The notes under the pieces were generated by a model, which saw only the letters and a program-made list of their open reading frames with translations, was not told where the DNA came from and did no database searches. From assembly GCA_937871145.1 (NCBI GenBank), contig CALMXN010000325.1, positions 1-7,050 of the forward strand: 7,050 nt of DNA, read 5' to 3'. How positions within the stretch are numbered: position 1 is the first letter of the stretch; each line of letters starts with the position of its first letter. Positions 1 through 6,821 of this stretch are shown here, piece by piece. The DNA is from an uncultured Clostridia bacterium (GTDB taxonomy: Bacteria > Bacillota > Clostridia > Oscillospirales > Ruminococcaceae). The position numbers and the translations under genes were made by a program.

Positions 1-530
1 GAGCATTTGAAAGAAATCCCTGCAAGTAGTTGCGGAAGATTAACATCCAAAGACAATGTTGCACCAGAATGCTTTCCATCCGGAACAATGACATATCGGT
101 CGTTTTGAAGTAACTGTTCTGTAAAATCCTGTGTATCAATAATTTCATCCTGACCGCCCACAACAGTACTTACATTATAGCTTTTCAGTTTTAAGAGTTC
201 TCCGAACATTGCCATATAAGGCTTTACGTCTCTGGTATAACCTAATCTTGATAAATATATAAAAGGCATCAGACAAGGATTTACAAGTATAACAGGTAAA
301 TTCAGCTGTGCAGAAAGAACCGCTGCATAAAATCCCCCAAGACTTGTCCCAACAATTACATCAACTGCATTGTCTGTAATTTGACAACGTAGCACTTCAA
401 GAGTTTCTTCTGGTATCAGTGCATCATAATCGAGTTCCGGTGAAATCACTTCACAACCGAAATTTTTCAGTGCTATGTACGCACTGTTGCAGGAACTTCC
501 TTTATAACCGTGAATGTTTAGTATTTTCAT
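1..530 (-). CDS. YqiA/UPF0227-like alpha/beta-hydrolase (esterase), 3' end cut by window
   Basis: I translated this by hand; it is open from the ATG at 530 to the window edge, 176 residues without a stop. The N-terminus MKILNIHGYKGSS is the first strand and oxyanion-type HGY motif of small YqiA/YcfP (UPF0227) hydrolases. GTSLGGFYA gives the nucleophile elbow with Ser63. GGQDEIID supplies the likely acid (Asp128) and GKHSG the likely catalytic His154, so a full Ser-Asp-His triad is present. E. coli YqiA has about 193 residues, so only a short C-terminal piece is probably missing. The family are soluble cytoplasmic esterases of poorly defined physiological substrate. AGGAGG at 536..541, 5 nt before the ATG, supports the start. 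It lies 103 nt downstream of the small cysteine-rich gene on the same strand and I see no separate convincing promoter, so the two may be cotranscribed. Family assignment is fairly sure; substrate is unknown. Confidence 0.85.
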   Translation of the reverse strand, partial: MKILNIHGYKGSSCNSAYIALKNFGCEVISPELDYDALIPEETLEVLRCQITDNAVDVIVGTSLGGFYAAVLSAQLNLPVILVNPCLMPFIYLSRLGYTRDVKPYMAMFGELLKLKSYNVSTVVGGQDEIIDTQDFTEQLLQNDRYVIVPDGKHSGATLSLDVNLPQLLAGISFKC

Positions 531-633
531 GTTGACCTCCTAACAAATTTAGTTATCACGTTCAAGCTGCTGTTCTTAAGTAATAGGATGTTTAAAACCC
601 ATTTTTCTTCTCCCAAAATCATTGTTTTTAAGA

Positions 634-804
634 TTAATATACGGTTTTAATTTGTCCAACAGTTCCACAATATGGGCAAACATTTGATGCGTGTTGCTTT
701 GGGTAATGACCTTTTCCTTGCGTAGCACAGCTTTCGCACCAAATATTTCTGCACTTTTCACATTGCTTCATTCGTCCTACTAGATTACATACTGAACATT
801 TCAT
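634..804 (-). CDS. Small cysteine-rich putative zinc-binding protein (56 aa)
   Basis: This short gene starts MKCSVCNLVG and ends GQIKTVY before a TAA. Its cysteines form four CxxC pairs: C3/C6, C15/C18, C23/C26 and C43/C46, with H33 and H38 between the third and fourth. The last knuckle reads CPYCG, a typical zinc-ribbon knuckle. Eight cysteines could bind two zinc ions, either as two separate knuckles or interleaved as in cross-brace fingers. Function is unknown; it could bind nucleic acid or a protein partner. The start is fixed by AGGAGG at 813..818, and the gene has its own promoter just after the terminator of the large operon. A different frame over the same DNA is also open (GTG at 761 to 576), but it lacks a ribosome binding site and all the CxxC pairs, so I take this frame as the real one. 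The hydrolase gene follows 103 nt downstream. Confidence 0.82.
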   Translation of the reverse strand: MKCSVCNLVGRMKQCEKCRNIWCESCATQGKGHYPKQHASNVCPYCGTVGQIKTVY

Positions 805-812
805 ATAAATTT

Positions 813-818
813 CCTCCT
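813..818 (-). promoter_or_regulatory. Ribosome binding site deciding the 804 start
   Basis: The minus strand reads AGGAGG, a full match to the anti-Shine-Dalgarno complement, 8 nt before the ATG at 804. It picks the 56-residue cysteine-rich frame over the overlapping open frame that begins at a GTG at 761. Confidence 0.85.
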
Positions 819-853
819 ATTCTTTAATAGCAACCGTATTGTTGCTGAATACG

Positions 854-867
854 AGTATAGCATACCT
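854..867 (-). promoter_or_regulatory. Candidate operator, copy 1 (14-bp site with dyad symmetry)
   Basis: The minus strand reads AGGTATGCTATACT. Inside is an inverted repeat GTAT-GCT-ATAC, and the site covers the -10 element, where a bound repressor would block polymerase. The identical 14 bases occur at 6808..6821 over the -10 of the XRE regulator gene, in the same orientation relative to transcription. Nine of the 14 bases (TGnTATACT) are explained by an extended -10 alone, so the excess identity is the upstream AGGTA part. Binding by the XRE protein is inferred. Confidence 0.4.
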
Positions 868-882
868 CTCTTTTCGTATCCG
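854..882 (-). promoter_or_regulatory. Promoter of the small cysteine-rich gene (extended -10)
   Basis: On the minus strand the -10 is TATACT (854..859), preceded by TGC, giving an extended -10. The -35 at 17-bp spacing is CGGATA (877..882), only 3 of 6 matches to TTGACA, so recognition would rest mainly on the extended -10. Initiation would fall near 847, giving a leader of about 43 nt before the ATG at 804. The promoter sits just beyond the terminator of the large operon, making the downstream genes a separate transcription unit. Prediction from sequence only. Confidence 0.6.
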
Positions 883-901
883 ATTTTCCGAGCTGCATTT
901 T

Positions 902-933
902 AAAAAATCTACGTTTTGCATAATATAACGTAG
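902..933 (-). terminator. Rho-independent terminator of the DUF262 operon
   Basis: On the minus strand a 7-bp perfect stem, CTACGTT (927..933) with AACGTAG (909..915), encloses an 11-nt loop and is followed by ATTTTTT (902..908). It begins 17 nt after the stop codon of the 801-residue gene, where a terminator would be expected. The stem has only three G-C pairs, so termination may be leaky and some transcripts could continue into the cysteine-rich gene. Confidence 0.65.
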
Positions 934-950
934 TTAATATTGTGAAATAT

Positions 951-3356
951 TTATAAAAGCGAGTGGTCAGATATTTTAGGATTATCTGTATATACAATTG
1001 GATTAGATTCTCCAAGCCAAAAAGAGTTACGGGTTTTATCCTTTTGAAAAGGATAAGCACTATCACTTTCTTTAATTTTTATGTAGTCAGATTCCTCGTA
1101 ACTGTCCAACAGTTTTTCTATTTCAGTCTTTTTAATTTGTTGCTGGTTTACCCCATTTGACAGTAAAAATTCGATTTTATTAAATTTATAAGGTGAGGTT
1201 ACTTCATAAATAGTATATAGATGGCTTGTATTATCATAAGAATATAAACATATATTCTTATGATAGTTCTCATTGATATTTGTAATAGGAATTGATACTT
1301 GTAGTCGCATAATAAAACAGCGATTACCAGTAGAGAAGCTTCCGTAGTTAGCATTATTTTCAAAAACATTTTCTGAATCTGCGTAAGCATTTAAATCTTT
1401 TAACCCATAACCAAATTTATTTACAATATTCATAATATACATATCGTAACGCTTGTTACCATCGCTGATTGTTACGATATTTTGTTTAGAGTCCCAGCGT
1501 AAAGACCTGTTTAAAAATTCTATGCTTCCGTACTTTATCGCATACCTTAACCAGCATTCATTATAGTCCTTATTGCTTAGCATGGTTTCTATTATGGTTA
1601 TAATACCATCTAAATTATCATACGCTTTTTTAATTGTTTCTAATTGCATTTTATTCGTAAATAAATTTTTATCTTGTTCATCATTCCAATCATAAAATTC
1701 ATTCGACCAAATATGTTTTGTCCCACAGTTTTCATTGATATCTTTTGCACAAAGCAACTCGTTATTTTCATCCATATTGGTGGCGGTAGCATATATTTTA
1801 CACCAATTCAATTCATCTTTATAGAAATACTTATACGCTATTTCTATGTAAGTTTTGAGCTTTGTAAACTCGCCGTTACCCATCCAGTAACCAGAAATAT
1901 ATAAAAGGTATTGAATTTTTCTAAAGGATGATTCTTGTTCAAGCTTGCTGAAATAATTCCAGGCTAACGAATTATTCTTTGCAATAATAGTAGCCTTAAT
2001 TTTCTGCTCTTTAACTCGTACTTTAATATCATTTAAAACGTTAGCCATATTATTTTGAATTAAGCTTAAATCAGTTGTACAGAAATAATCGAAAATATCT
2101 TTGAATTTTGAAGTTTCCTTAGCAAAGCAATTGATAGAGTATAAGAAGGTATTTTCATTCCAATTAGCATAATTCAAATTAGTAAGCACATAGATAAATT
2201 CGCTTAATACTTCTTCGTTTAAAATCGATTGTTTCGCTATGTTGAAATAATAAATATAAAGGATTGCGGAAACGCAATGCCTATTTTCCGTTGATCTAAA
2301 TGATAATTTATCAAGAAATACATCGGAAATATTTTTGTCATCTTGATTGTTACAATAAAAATCTAACACAGCAACTATCATATTGAAATACATCTTAAAA
2401 AAACCTTTATCTATATCATTTGATATTTCCTGACTGCAAGCGTATATTGAGCTAATAAAAGTTGATTCGTTAGGAACGGTTTCCTTTGCTTTAATTTGTC
2501 GACAAAGGTTAAAGATATTTTTTAGGATATTGAGACTTTTCTCATTTATCAACTTTGTTTTTTCGCCTAATGATTTCATGCTGTCATATTGGTTAAACAT
2601 TGTGTCAATATACTTGTTATCGTATTTTCCTACAAACCCAATCGAATTATCCAGCTTGCCATCGATACTATCCAGCATAGCCTTTAGGTTTTCAAATGGC
2701 TCTAGTGCTTTCCCACGGGCGTTCATTCTAATATAGCTTTTAGCGGCATTGTTTTCAGCGTTTTCACCTGTTTCGGTAATATGTGAAAACGTAATTGCAC
2801 CATTTTTCAACCGGTTGAAGTACTGGGTTCCGTTGCTTTTAAAGTCCATAGACTTAGATAAATCATCAAGAACATTTAACGCTGCATCAACCGTAGTGTC
2901 ATACCCCCATTCAACTTGAAACCATGATTGATTTTCAATATCCTTACGAAATTCTTGTGATTCTCGTGCAATTGCCTTTAAGTTGTTATTGGGGAATTTT
3001 AACAATGAGAAAAATTCACTTGCTGAATTTCTTGTCATGTAACTAAAGTTTTTCAACCCACTCATATTATCGGTGTCTTGATTACAATTCAAATACCAAT
3101 GCATTAAGTATAGCGTGGTTAAGCGTTGTTGCCCGTCAACAGGATAGAAAATATTATCATTAACTGTACCGTAAACAAAGTTAAAGTCGATGCTTCTTTC
3201 TTCATCGTCAAGGCAATTCTTTATATCTCGAATTAGGTTTTTTCTTACTTCGTTTGCTTTTTCATTCTTTCTACCTTGTGCATAATCACGCTGGATAATG
3301 GGAATCCGAACCTCGTATTCTGAGAGTAACTTTAATAGGGTATTTATTTCTGGCAT
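951..3356 (-). CDS. DUF262-domain protein without visible nuclease domain (801 aa), second gene of pair
   Basis: The N-terminal ~230 residues are a DUF262 domain (GmrS-like, related to the ParB/sulfiredoxin fold). RIPIIQRDYAQGR lies at 17-29, DGQQRLTT at 74-81 and MNARGKALEPFENLKA at 211-226, the last being the N-x-RG-x-x-L...LKA signature. In GmrSD-type restriction enzymes this domain carries the nucleotide-dependent activity. The rest (~230-801) is mostly helical by inspection, with a WLRYAIKY stretch near 602-609 and a more strand-like tail. I see no EHI...GNL...N...K set as in DUF1524 and no signal peptide or membrane segment, so it is probably cytosolic. The ATG overlaps the end of the upstream gene by 13 nt (ATGCCAGAAATAA) and is preceded by AGGAGG at 3364..3369 with 7-nt spacing, indicating tight coexpression. 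It may be the sensor or NTPase partner of the neighbouring DUF262-HNH protein. Domain call is sure; role is inferred. Confidence 0.9.
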   Translation of the reverse strand: MPEINTLLKLLSEYEVRIPIIQRDYAQGRKNEKANEVRKNLIRDIKNCLDDEERSIDFNFVYGTVNDNIFYPVDGQQRLTTLYLMHWYLNCNQDTDNMSGLKNFSYMTRNSASEFFSLLKFPNNNLKAIARESQEFRKDIENQSWFQVEWGYDTTVDAALNVLDDLSKSMDFKSNGTQYFNRLKNGAITFSHITETGENAENNAAKSYIRMNARGKALEPFENLKAMLDSIDGKLDNSIGFVGKYDNKYIDTMFNQYDSMKSLGEKTKLINEKSLNILKNIFNLCRQIKAKETVPNESTFISSIYACSQEISNDIDKGFFKMYFNMIVAVLDFYCNNQDDKNISDVFLDKLSFRSTENRHCVSAILYIYYFNIAKQSILNEEVLSEFIYVLTNLNYANWNENTFLYSINCFAKETSKFKDIFDYFCTTDLSLIQNNMANVLNDIKVRVKEQKIKATIIAKNNSLAWNYFSKLEQESSFRKIQYLLYISGYWMGNGEFTKLKTYIEIAYKYFYKDELNWCKIYATATNMDENNELLCAKDINENCGTKHIWSNEFYDWNDEQDKNLFTNKMQLETIKKAYDNLDGIITIIETMLSNKDYNECWLRYAIKYGSIEFLNRSLRWDSKQNIVTISDGNKRYDMYIMNIVNKFGYGLKDLNAYADSENVFENNANYGSFSTGNRCFIMRLQVSIPITNINENYHKNICLYSYDNTSHLYTIYEVTSPYKFNKIEFLLSNGVNQQQIKKTEIEKLLDSYEESDYIKIKESDSAYPFQKDKTRNSFWLGESNPIVYTDNPKISDHSLL

Positions 3357-5911
3357 TTATTATCCTCCTCACCTAAAAAAGCAGAAATTGTTTTATCCAT
3401 ATCTTGAATATAAGCTAGTCTACTATCTGGTAGCCAGTAATTTGCTGTGTTTGTACCTTTGGTGTACACATCGGTAAATACGAGCAGTGTACCAATTGGT
3501 ACAAATTGTCCTTGTTTGAAAAAATTATAAACCATATCTTTCTTTGCTGAATAGCTTTTATTGCTAACTACTTGATTTTGTCCAGAACTGTCTGTTTGTT
3601 TTTTGTTTCCAGTTAGTAATGTCATATTCCCCATTGAGTTGTCTTTCAATAATCTTGGGAAATCTTCATCAAAAAAGGTTGTTATTCTGCTATTTAATGT
3701 AATAATGCTTAACTTTAGAGCTGAAAAAATAAAACTTGCATTTTCGTTATTAAATATATTATCTTCTTGCTTTAAGCTGTCTTGGTTGTTCTTATCATAA
3801 AGGATTCCTTGAAGCTTATTTTGATATGAGTCAACTATTTTATCAGCTAATATATCATAGTTTGTTTTTGGTTTTTTATCATCACTATTTGCTACAGATA
3901 TTTTATTGAGCCAATTAGACCAGTTTTCTTTGTATTCGTCATATTCTCTGTTAGTGTATGTGAAATGAAGTTCTGCAAAGTGTATCTCTTTACTATTGAT
4001 TTCCCTTATTGTTGTTTCAAAACTTGCAGTTTGCCTAATATCTACATTTTCAAGATTGTAAAGTTTTCCTTCTAATTGTTTTAAATACAGATATGATAGC
4101 GTTTGTTTCATATCTAAAGCTGTTTCAAAATTAATTGATTCAAGCTTGTCTATGTTATCATAACAGCTAAGTAAACTTGTAGCATCCTTTTTTGCTTTTA
4201 AGGCACGGGCTAAAATTTCATTTTGACCATTTCCATCATAAGCTAAATTACTATTTATGAAATTTTGAGCAACGGTTTCATCTAACTGTACTAAATTTAA
4301 AGTATAAGGAGTGTTTTCATATAAAAAATAGATTTCTTTCTCACCAATAGCAAACAGGTGCTTTGCATATTCAATATAAGAATCATCTGCTAGGACCTCT
4401 AATGCACCGATTCGCTCTTTTTTATCAGATACTGTTTCTTTCACATTACATGCAAAAATGTGTTCACGTTCCCATTGATTGTTTGCATTTGCAAGAAAAT
4501 TATATCTTTCACCAGTTCCTTTTGAAGAATTAATTAAAGCTATATTATAAATAATCAACGTCTTAATAATTTCATAAGGTCTTCCTTCATTATATTGTAT
4601 CAATTTGATATCTTTGTTTAAATACGTTTTGATTTCACGCTTCAATAATTCTTCTCGTTTATTTCTGGATTCAAGCAGAATATTTCTTAGAGTATTATAA
4701 ACATCAAGATATGTTTCATTATCCGTTATGTAACCATCCACTTTATTGATATCTCTATTTTTAAGATTGATGTAAAGTCCAACCATATTATAAATTCTGT
4801 TATCAGCCCAATAAAGTTCTTTTAAACCAGAAAATATCTTGCCTACTCTATGCCAGCAGCGTTCCATCATATCGTCACTAGGTTCTTTGCATACTTCCTT
4901 TAACCATTCTTCTATTTGATTAAATATATACTTGTCTGAGTTTTCGGTGTTTCTATGTTTTATATATGCATCAATTGTCTTTTCCTTATGTTTCTCTAAC
5001 CATATTTCCATGACAAGAAAATCAAAGAGAACATCAATACGTGTACTATATTGCTTTGCATTCTCTTCGTATTGCAATGGGTGTGGAACGAATGCCCAAA
5101 AGTCTGATTCGTGTAGCTTGTTTTCAATCTCATCCCACTTTTCGGAAATAACAATTTGTTTATCTTTCACACTTGCACTGGAATAACTACTTGGATTCAT
5201 AAACAAAGCCTTAATTAATTCTGAATTTGTAAGCTCGATTTTACCAGTATTAAAGTTTGCAAATACTTTTTGAGGGTCATTACTTTCAACGCAGTACCAA
5301 ATGAACTGCGTATTCTTACAAATTACGTCATCAAGATAACTAGCATATTTTTTCTTTATTTCATCACTTACAAATTTTCCTTCTAATAGACCTGTGTAAT
5401 ATTCTATTGCAACTCCATAAGCTTCTTCCATATATGCAAAATCGATATTGTTTCCTTGCGGTCTCTCCTTTGCAGTATACAAATATTCAATATATTGCTG
5501 GCTGTCTGTTCGTGATTCATAGGAAAGATTGGAAGGGGTTATACCCAACCCACCTATTTTATTTAAAGCAGCACGTATAATAGAGATTGTTGTCAGTCTT
5601 TGTTGTCCGTCAATCACATCATATCCTTTATGTGTTTTCATTACTACCAGTGGTTGTATACAATATGGATATTTTGGTTCTTTAAAAATAAACTTTTGGT
5701 CATCATATTTGAATGATATTCCTTTGAAAATATTTGTTGCACTTTCAGTAATCAAATCATCATCTTTATCATGTAAATATAATCTGTCTTCATAAATATC
5801 TTCAAGCAATTTTAAAACATTTTCTTCTGTCCAGCGATATCCTCTTTGATATTTGGGAATTCTAAATGTTTCACCTATCACCGCTCCAACAAATTGATGT
5901 TTATTATCCAT
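3344..5911 (-). CDS. DUF262-DUF1524 (GmrSD-like) putative HNH restriction endonuclease, 855 aa
   Basis: The N-terminus is a DUF262 domain: RIPKYQRGYRW at 17-27, DGQQRLTT at 101-108 and FANFNTGKIELTNSELIKA at 217-235. The C-terminal part matches a DUF1524 HNH nuclease. WEREHIFA puts the likely general-base His at 484, MGNMTLLTGN at 760-769 is the second motif, and SNKSYSAKK (783-791) plus FVPIGTLLVF (803-812) match the family's closing block. About 280 residues lie between the EHI and GNM motifs, far more than in typical fusion proteins of roughly 560-650 residues. The usual EHIxP/EHIxxQ pattern is altered to EHIFACN. GmrSD-family enzymes are nucleotide-dependent Type IV nucleases that cut modified phage DNA; that role is inferred here. 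No signal peptide or membrane segment is visible. The ATG is preceded by AAAGGGAG (5920..5927), 8 nt upstream. The gene is very AT-rich and overlaps the next DUF262 gene by 13 nt. Confidence 0.92.
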   Translation of the reverse strand: MDNKHQFVGAVIGETFRIPKYQRGYRWTEENVLKLLEDIYEDRLYLHDKDDDLITESATNIFKGISFKYDDQKFIFKEPKYPYCIQPLVVMKTHKGYDVIDGQQRLTTISIIRAALNKIGGLGITPSNLSYESRTDSQQYIEYLYTAKERPQGNNIDFAYMEEAYGVAIEYYTGLLEGKFVSDEIKKKYASYLDDVICKNTQFIWYCVESNDPQKVFANFNTGKIELTNSELIKALFMNPSSYSSASVKDKQIVISEKWDEIENKLHESDFWAFVPHPLQYEENAKQYSTRIDVLFDFLVMEIWLEKHKEKTIDAYIKHRNTENSDKYIFNQIEEWLKEVCKEPSDDMMERCWHRVGKIFSGLKELYWADNRIYNMVGLYINLKNRDINKVDGYITDNETYLDVYNTLRNILLESRNKREELLKREIKTYLNKDIKLIQYNEGRPYEIIKTLIIYNIALINSSKGTGERYNFLANANNQWEREHIFACNVKETVSDKKERIGALEVLADDSYIEYAKHLFAIGEKEIYFLYENTPYTLNLVQLDETVAQNFINSNLAYDGNGQNEILARALKAKKDATSLLSCYDNIDKLESINFETALDMKQTLSYLYLKQLEGKLYNLENVDIRQTASFETTIREINSKEIHFAELHFTYTNREYDEYKENWSNWLNKISVANSDDKKPKTNYDILADKIVDSYQNKLQGILYDKNNQDSLKQEDNIFNNENASFIFSALKLSIITLNSRITTFFDEDFPRLLKDNSMGNMTLLTGNKKQTDSSGQNQVVSNKSYSAKKDMVYNFFKQGQFVPIGTLLVFTDVYTKGTNTANYWLPDSRLAYIQDMDKTISAFLGEEDNKCQK

Positions 5912-5942
5912 TTTTGTAACTCCCTTTCAATGTATATAATGC

Positions 5943-5971
5943 TCTATACCGTGTTTTGAGACACAATTCAA
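5943..5971 (-). promoter_or_regulatory. Possible promoter of the DUF262 pair
   Basis: On the minus strand TTGAAT (5966..5971) and TATAGA (5943..5948) are 17 bp apart, each 4 of 6 to consensus. Initiation near 5936 would leave a ~25-nt leader before the ATG at 5911. The spacer contains a short dyad, GTGT-6 nt-ACAC (5951..5964), that could serve as an operator. No terminator is visible between the regulator stop at 5999 and this point, so read-through from the regulator promoter is an equally good way to express the pair. Confidence 0.4.
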
Positions 5972-5998
5972 CATAAATCTTTATAGTTTATATCCATA

Positions 5999-6772
5999 TC
6001 AATCTCCAAACAATTTCTCAAAAGCTCCCCTAACATCCTCTTCTGAAACACCCATTCTCTCCATCATAACAGCAACTGCATCCTCAGGAGTATCAAGCTC
6101 TAGTTCACCTGACTTAACCATATTAAGCACATCAACCATGTGGGAAGTCATCTCATTTGTCGAGCTTTTAGGCACAACCTTATCAGTATCAGTATTATTA
6201 TCATAAACATCACGTAAAATCTGATTGAAACGCTCTGAAATCCTAAATCTTAAGAAGTCATCTTCATTGACAACAGTTTCATTTATATAGATAACTGCAC
6301 CCTTTAAATCAGCAGAAGTATCATCCTTGTAATACCCCTCAACTCCGTGCTGTGCAACCTTTATCATATTGTTCACCGTTCCAATATGAGGAGCTACAAG
6401 CTGGCGTACGTAAACATCAATCGAGTTGATAAGGTTAGGAAAATCCTTGTGTTCAATAAGCTCGCTCACAAGGTCATTGCTTTGATTTTTGGATAACAAA
6501 ACTTTGATTGCATTGTCACTTAATCCTAACTCTTTCAGCTTGATATTCTTAGTAATACGACTTTCAGTAAAGCCCAAAAGGTAATCGGTAGGCACATCAA
6601 AAAACTTTGCGAGAGCTATAATTCTACTGTACCCTGTATCTCTATCCACGTCATTTTCAAGTCCGTTGTAAACAGCCTCTGAAATCCCCGTAAGCTGGCT
6701 AACTTCTTTTGTAGTTAAGCCTTTTTCAGTGCGTAGGTCTTTTATCTTCTCGCCCATTGTCATTTTTATCAT
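5999..6772 (-). CDS. XRE-family helix-turn-helix transcriptional regulator (257 aa)
   Basis: Residues ~6-68 are a Cro/C1-type (HTH_3) DNA-binding domain: MGEKIKDLRTEKGLTTKEVS starts it, the second and recognition helices fall near 20-29 and 31-41, and it closes with the common FFDVPTDYLLGF. A ~120-residue domain follows from ELGLSDNAIKVL (81-92), a segment often seen after the HTH in XRE proteins of clostridial mobile elements. A polar linker (191-207) leads to an acidic helical tail (208-257). I chose the ATG at 6772 because GGAG (6782..6785) lies 9 nt before it. The frame is open to a TTG at 6790, but that start would leave only about 10 nt of leader. It lies 87 nt upstream of the DUF262 pair and divergent to a plus-strand gene, the usual position of a local repressor. 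A site over its own promoter suggests autoregulation. The trigger or ligand of the C-terminal domain is unknown. Confidence 0.88.
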   Translation of the reverse strand: MIKMTMGEKIKDLRTEKGLTTKEVSQLTGISEAVYNGLENDVDRDTGYSRIIALAKFFDVPTDYLLGFTESRITKNIKLKELGLSDNAIKVLLSKNQSNDLVSELIEHKDFPNLINSIDVYVRQLVAPHIGTVNNMIKVAQHGVEGYYKDDTSADLKGAVIYINETVVNEDDFLRFRISERFNQILRDVYDNNTDTDKVVPKSSTNEMTSHMVDVLNMVKSGELELDTPEDAVAVMMERMGVSEEDVRGAFEKLFGD

Positions 6773-6781
6773 TCGGCACAT

Positions 6782-6785
6782 CTCC
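6782..6785 (-). promoter_or_regulatory. Ribosome binding site deciding the 6772 start of the regulator
   Basis: The minus strand reads TTGGAGATG; GGAG is 9 nt before the ATG at 6772. It favours this start over the in-frame TTG at 6790, the ATG at 6781 (too close) and the later in-frame ATGs at 6763 and 6757. Confidence 0.6.
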
Positions 6786-6807
6786 AACAATTATTTCCAT
6801 TAAAAAT

Positions 6808-6821
6808 AGTATAGCATACCT
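6808..6821 (-). promoter_or_regulatory. Candidate operator, copy 2 (14-bp site with dyad symmetry)
   Basis: The minus strand reads AGGTATGCTATACT, identical to the site at 854..867, with GTAT-GCT-ATAC as the inverted repeat. It overlaps the -10 of the regulator's own promoter, consistent with negative autoregulation by an XRE protein. Flanking bases differ between the copies, so the match is not a larger repeat. Confidence 0.4.

Noticed and set aside
576..761. 61-residue open frame on the minus strand starting at a GTG
   Set aside because: It overlaps the CxxC-rich gene in another frame, has no ribosome binding site at its GTG, and shows no protein-like motif. The 634..804 frame has AGGAGG and eight ordered cysteines.
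824..1066. 80-residue minus-strand open frame across the end of the 801-residue gene
   Set aside because: It runs through the terminator and the next promoter, has no ribosome binding site, and mostly overlaps a certain gene.
1700..1720. TKHIWS (His548) in the 801-residue protein as a possible HNH base
   Set aside because: No downstream GNL-type motif or closing N...K block follows, so a DUF1524 domain is not supported.
963..5795. Several plus-strand open frames of 60-90 codons inside the DUF262 genes
   Set aside because: They are antisense to long, motif-bearing genes, lack ribosome binding sites, and read as hydrophobic low-complexity products expected from the reverse of AT-rich DNA.
3344..5911. 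Toxin-antitoxin interpretation of the overlapping pair
   Set aside because: Both proteins are over 800 residues with related N-terminal domains; neither looks like a small antitoxin.
5936..5952. ATGCTCTATACC near the DUF262 promoter as a third copy of the 14-bp dyad site
   Set aside because: It is in the opposite orientation with a 2-nt insertion (ATGCT-CT-ATAC) and lacks the outer bases; too weak to count.
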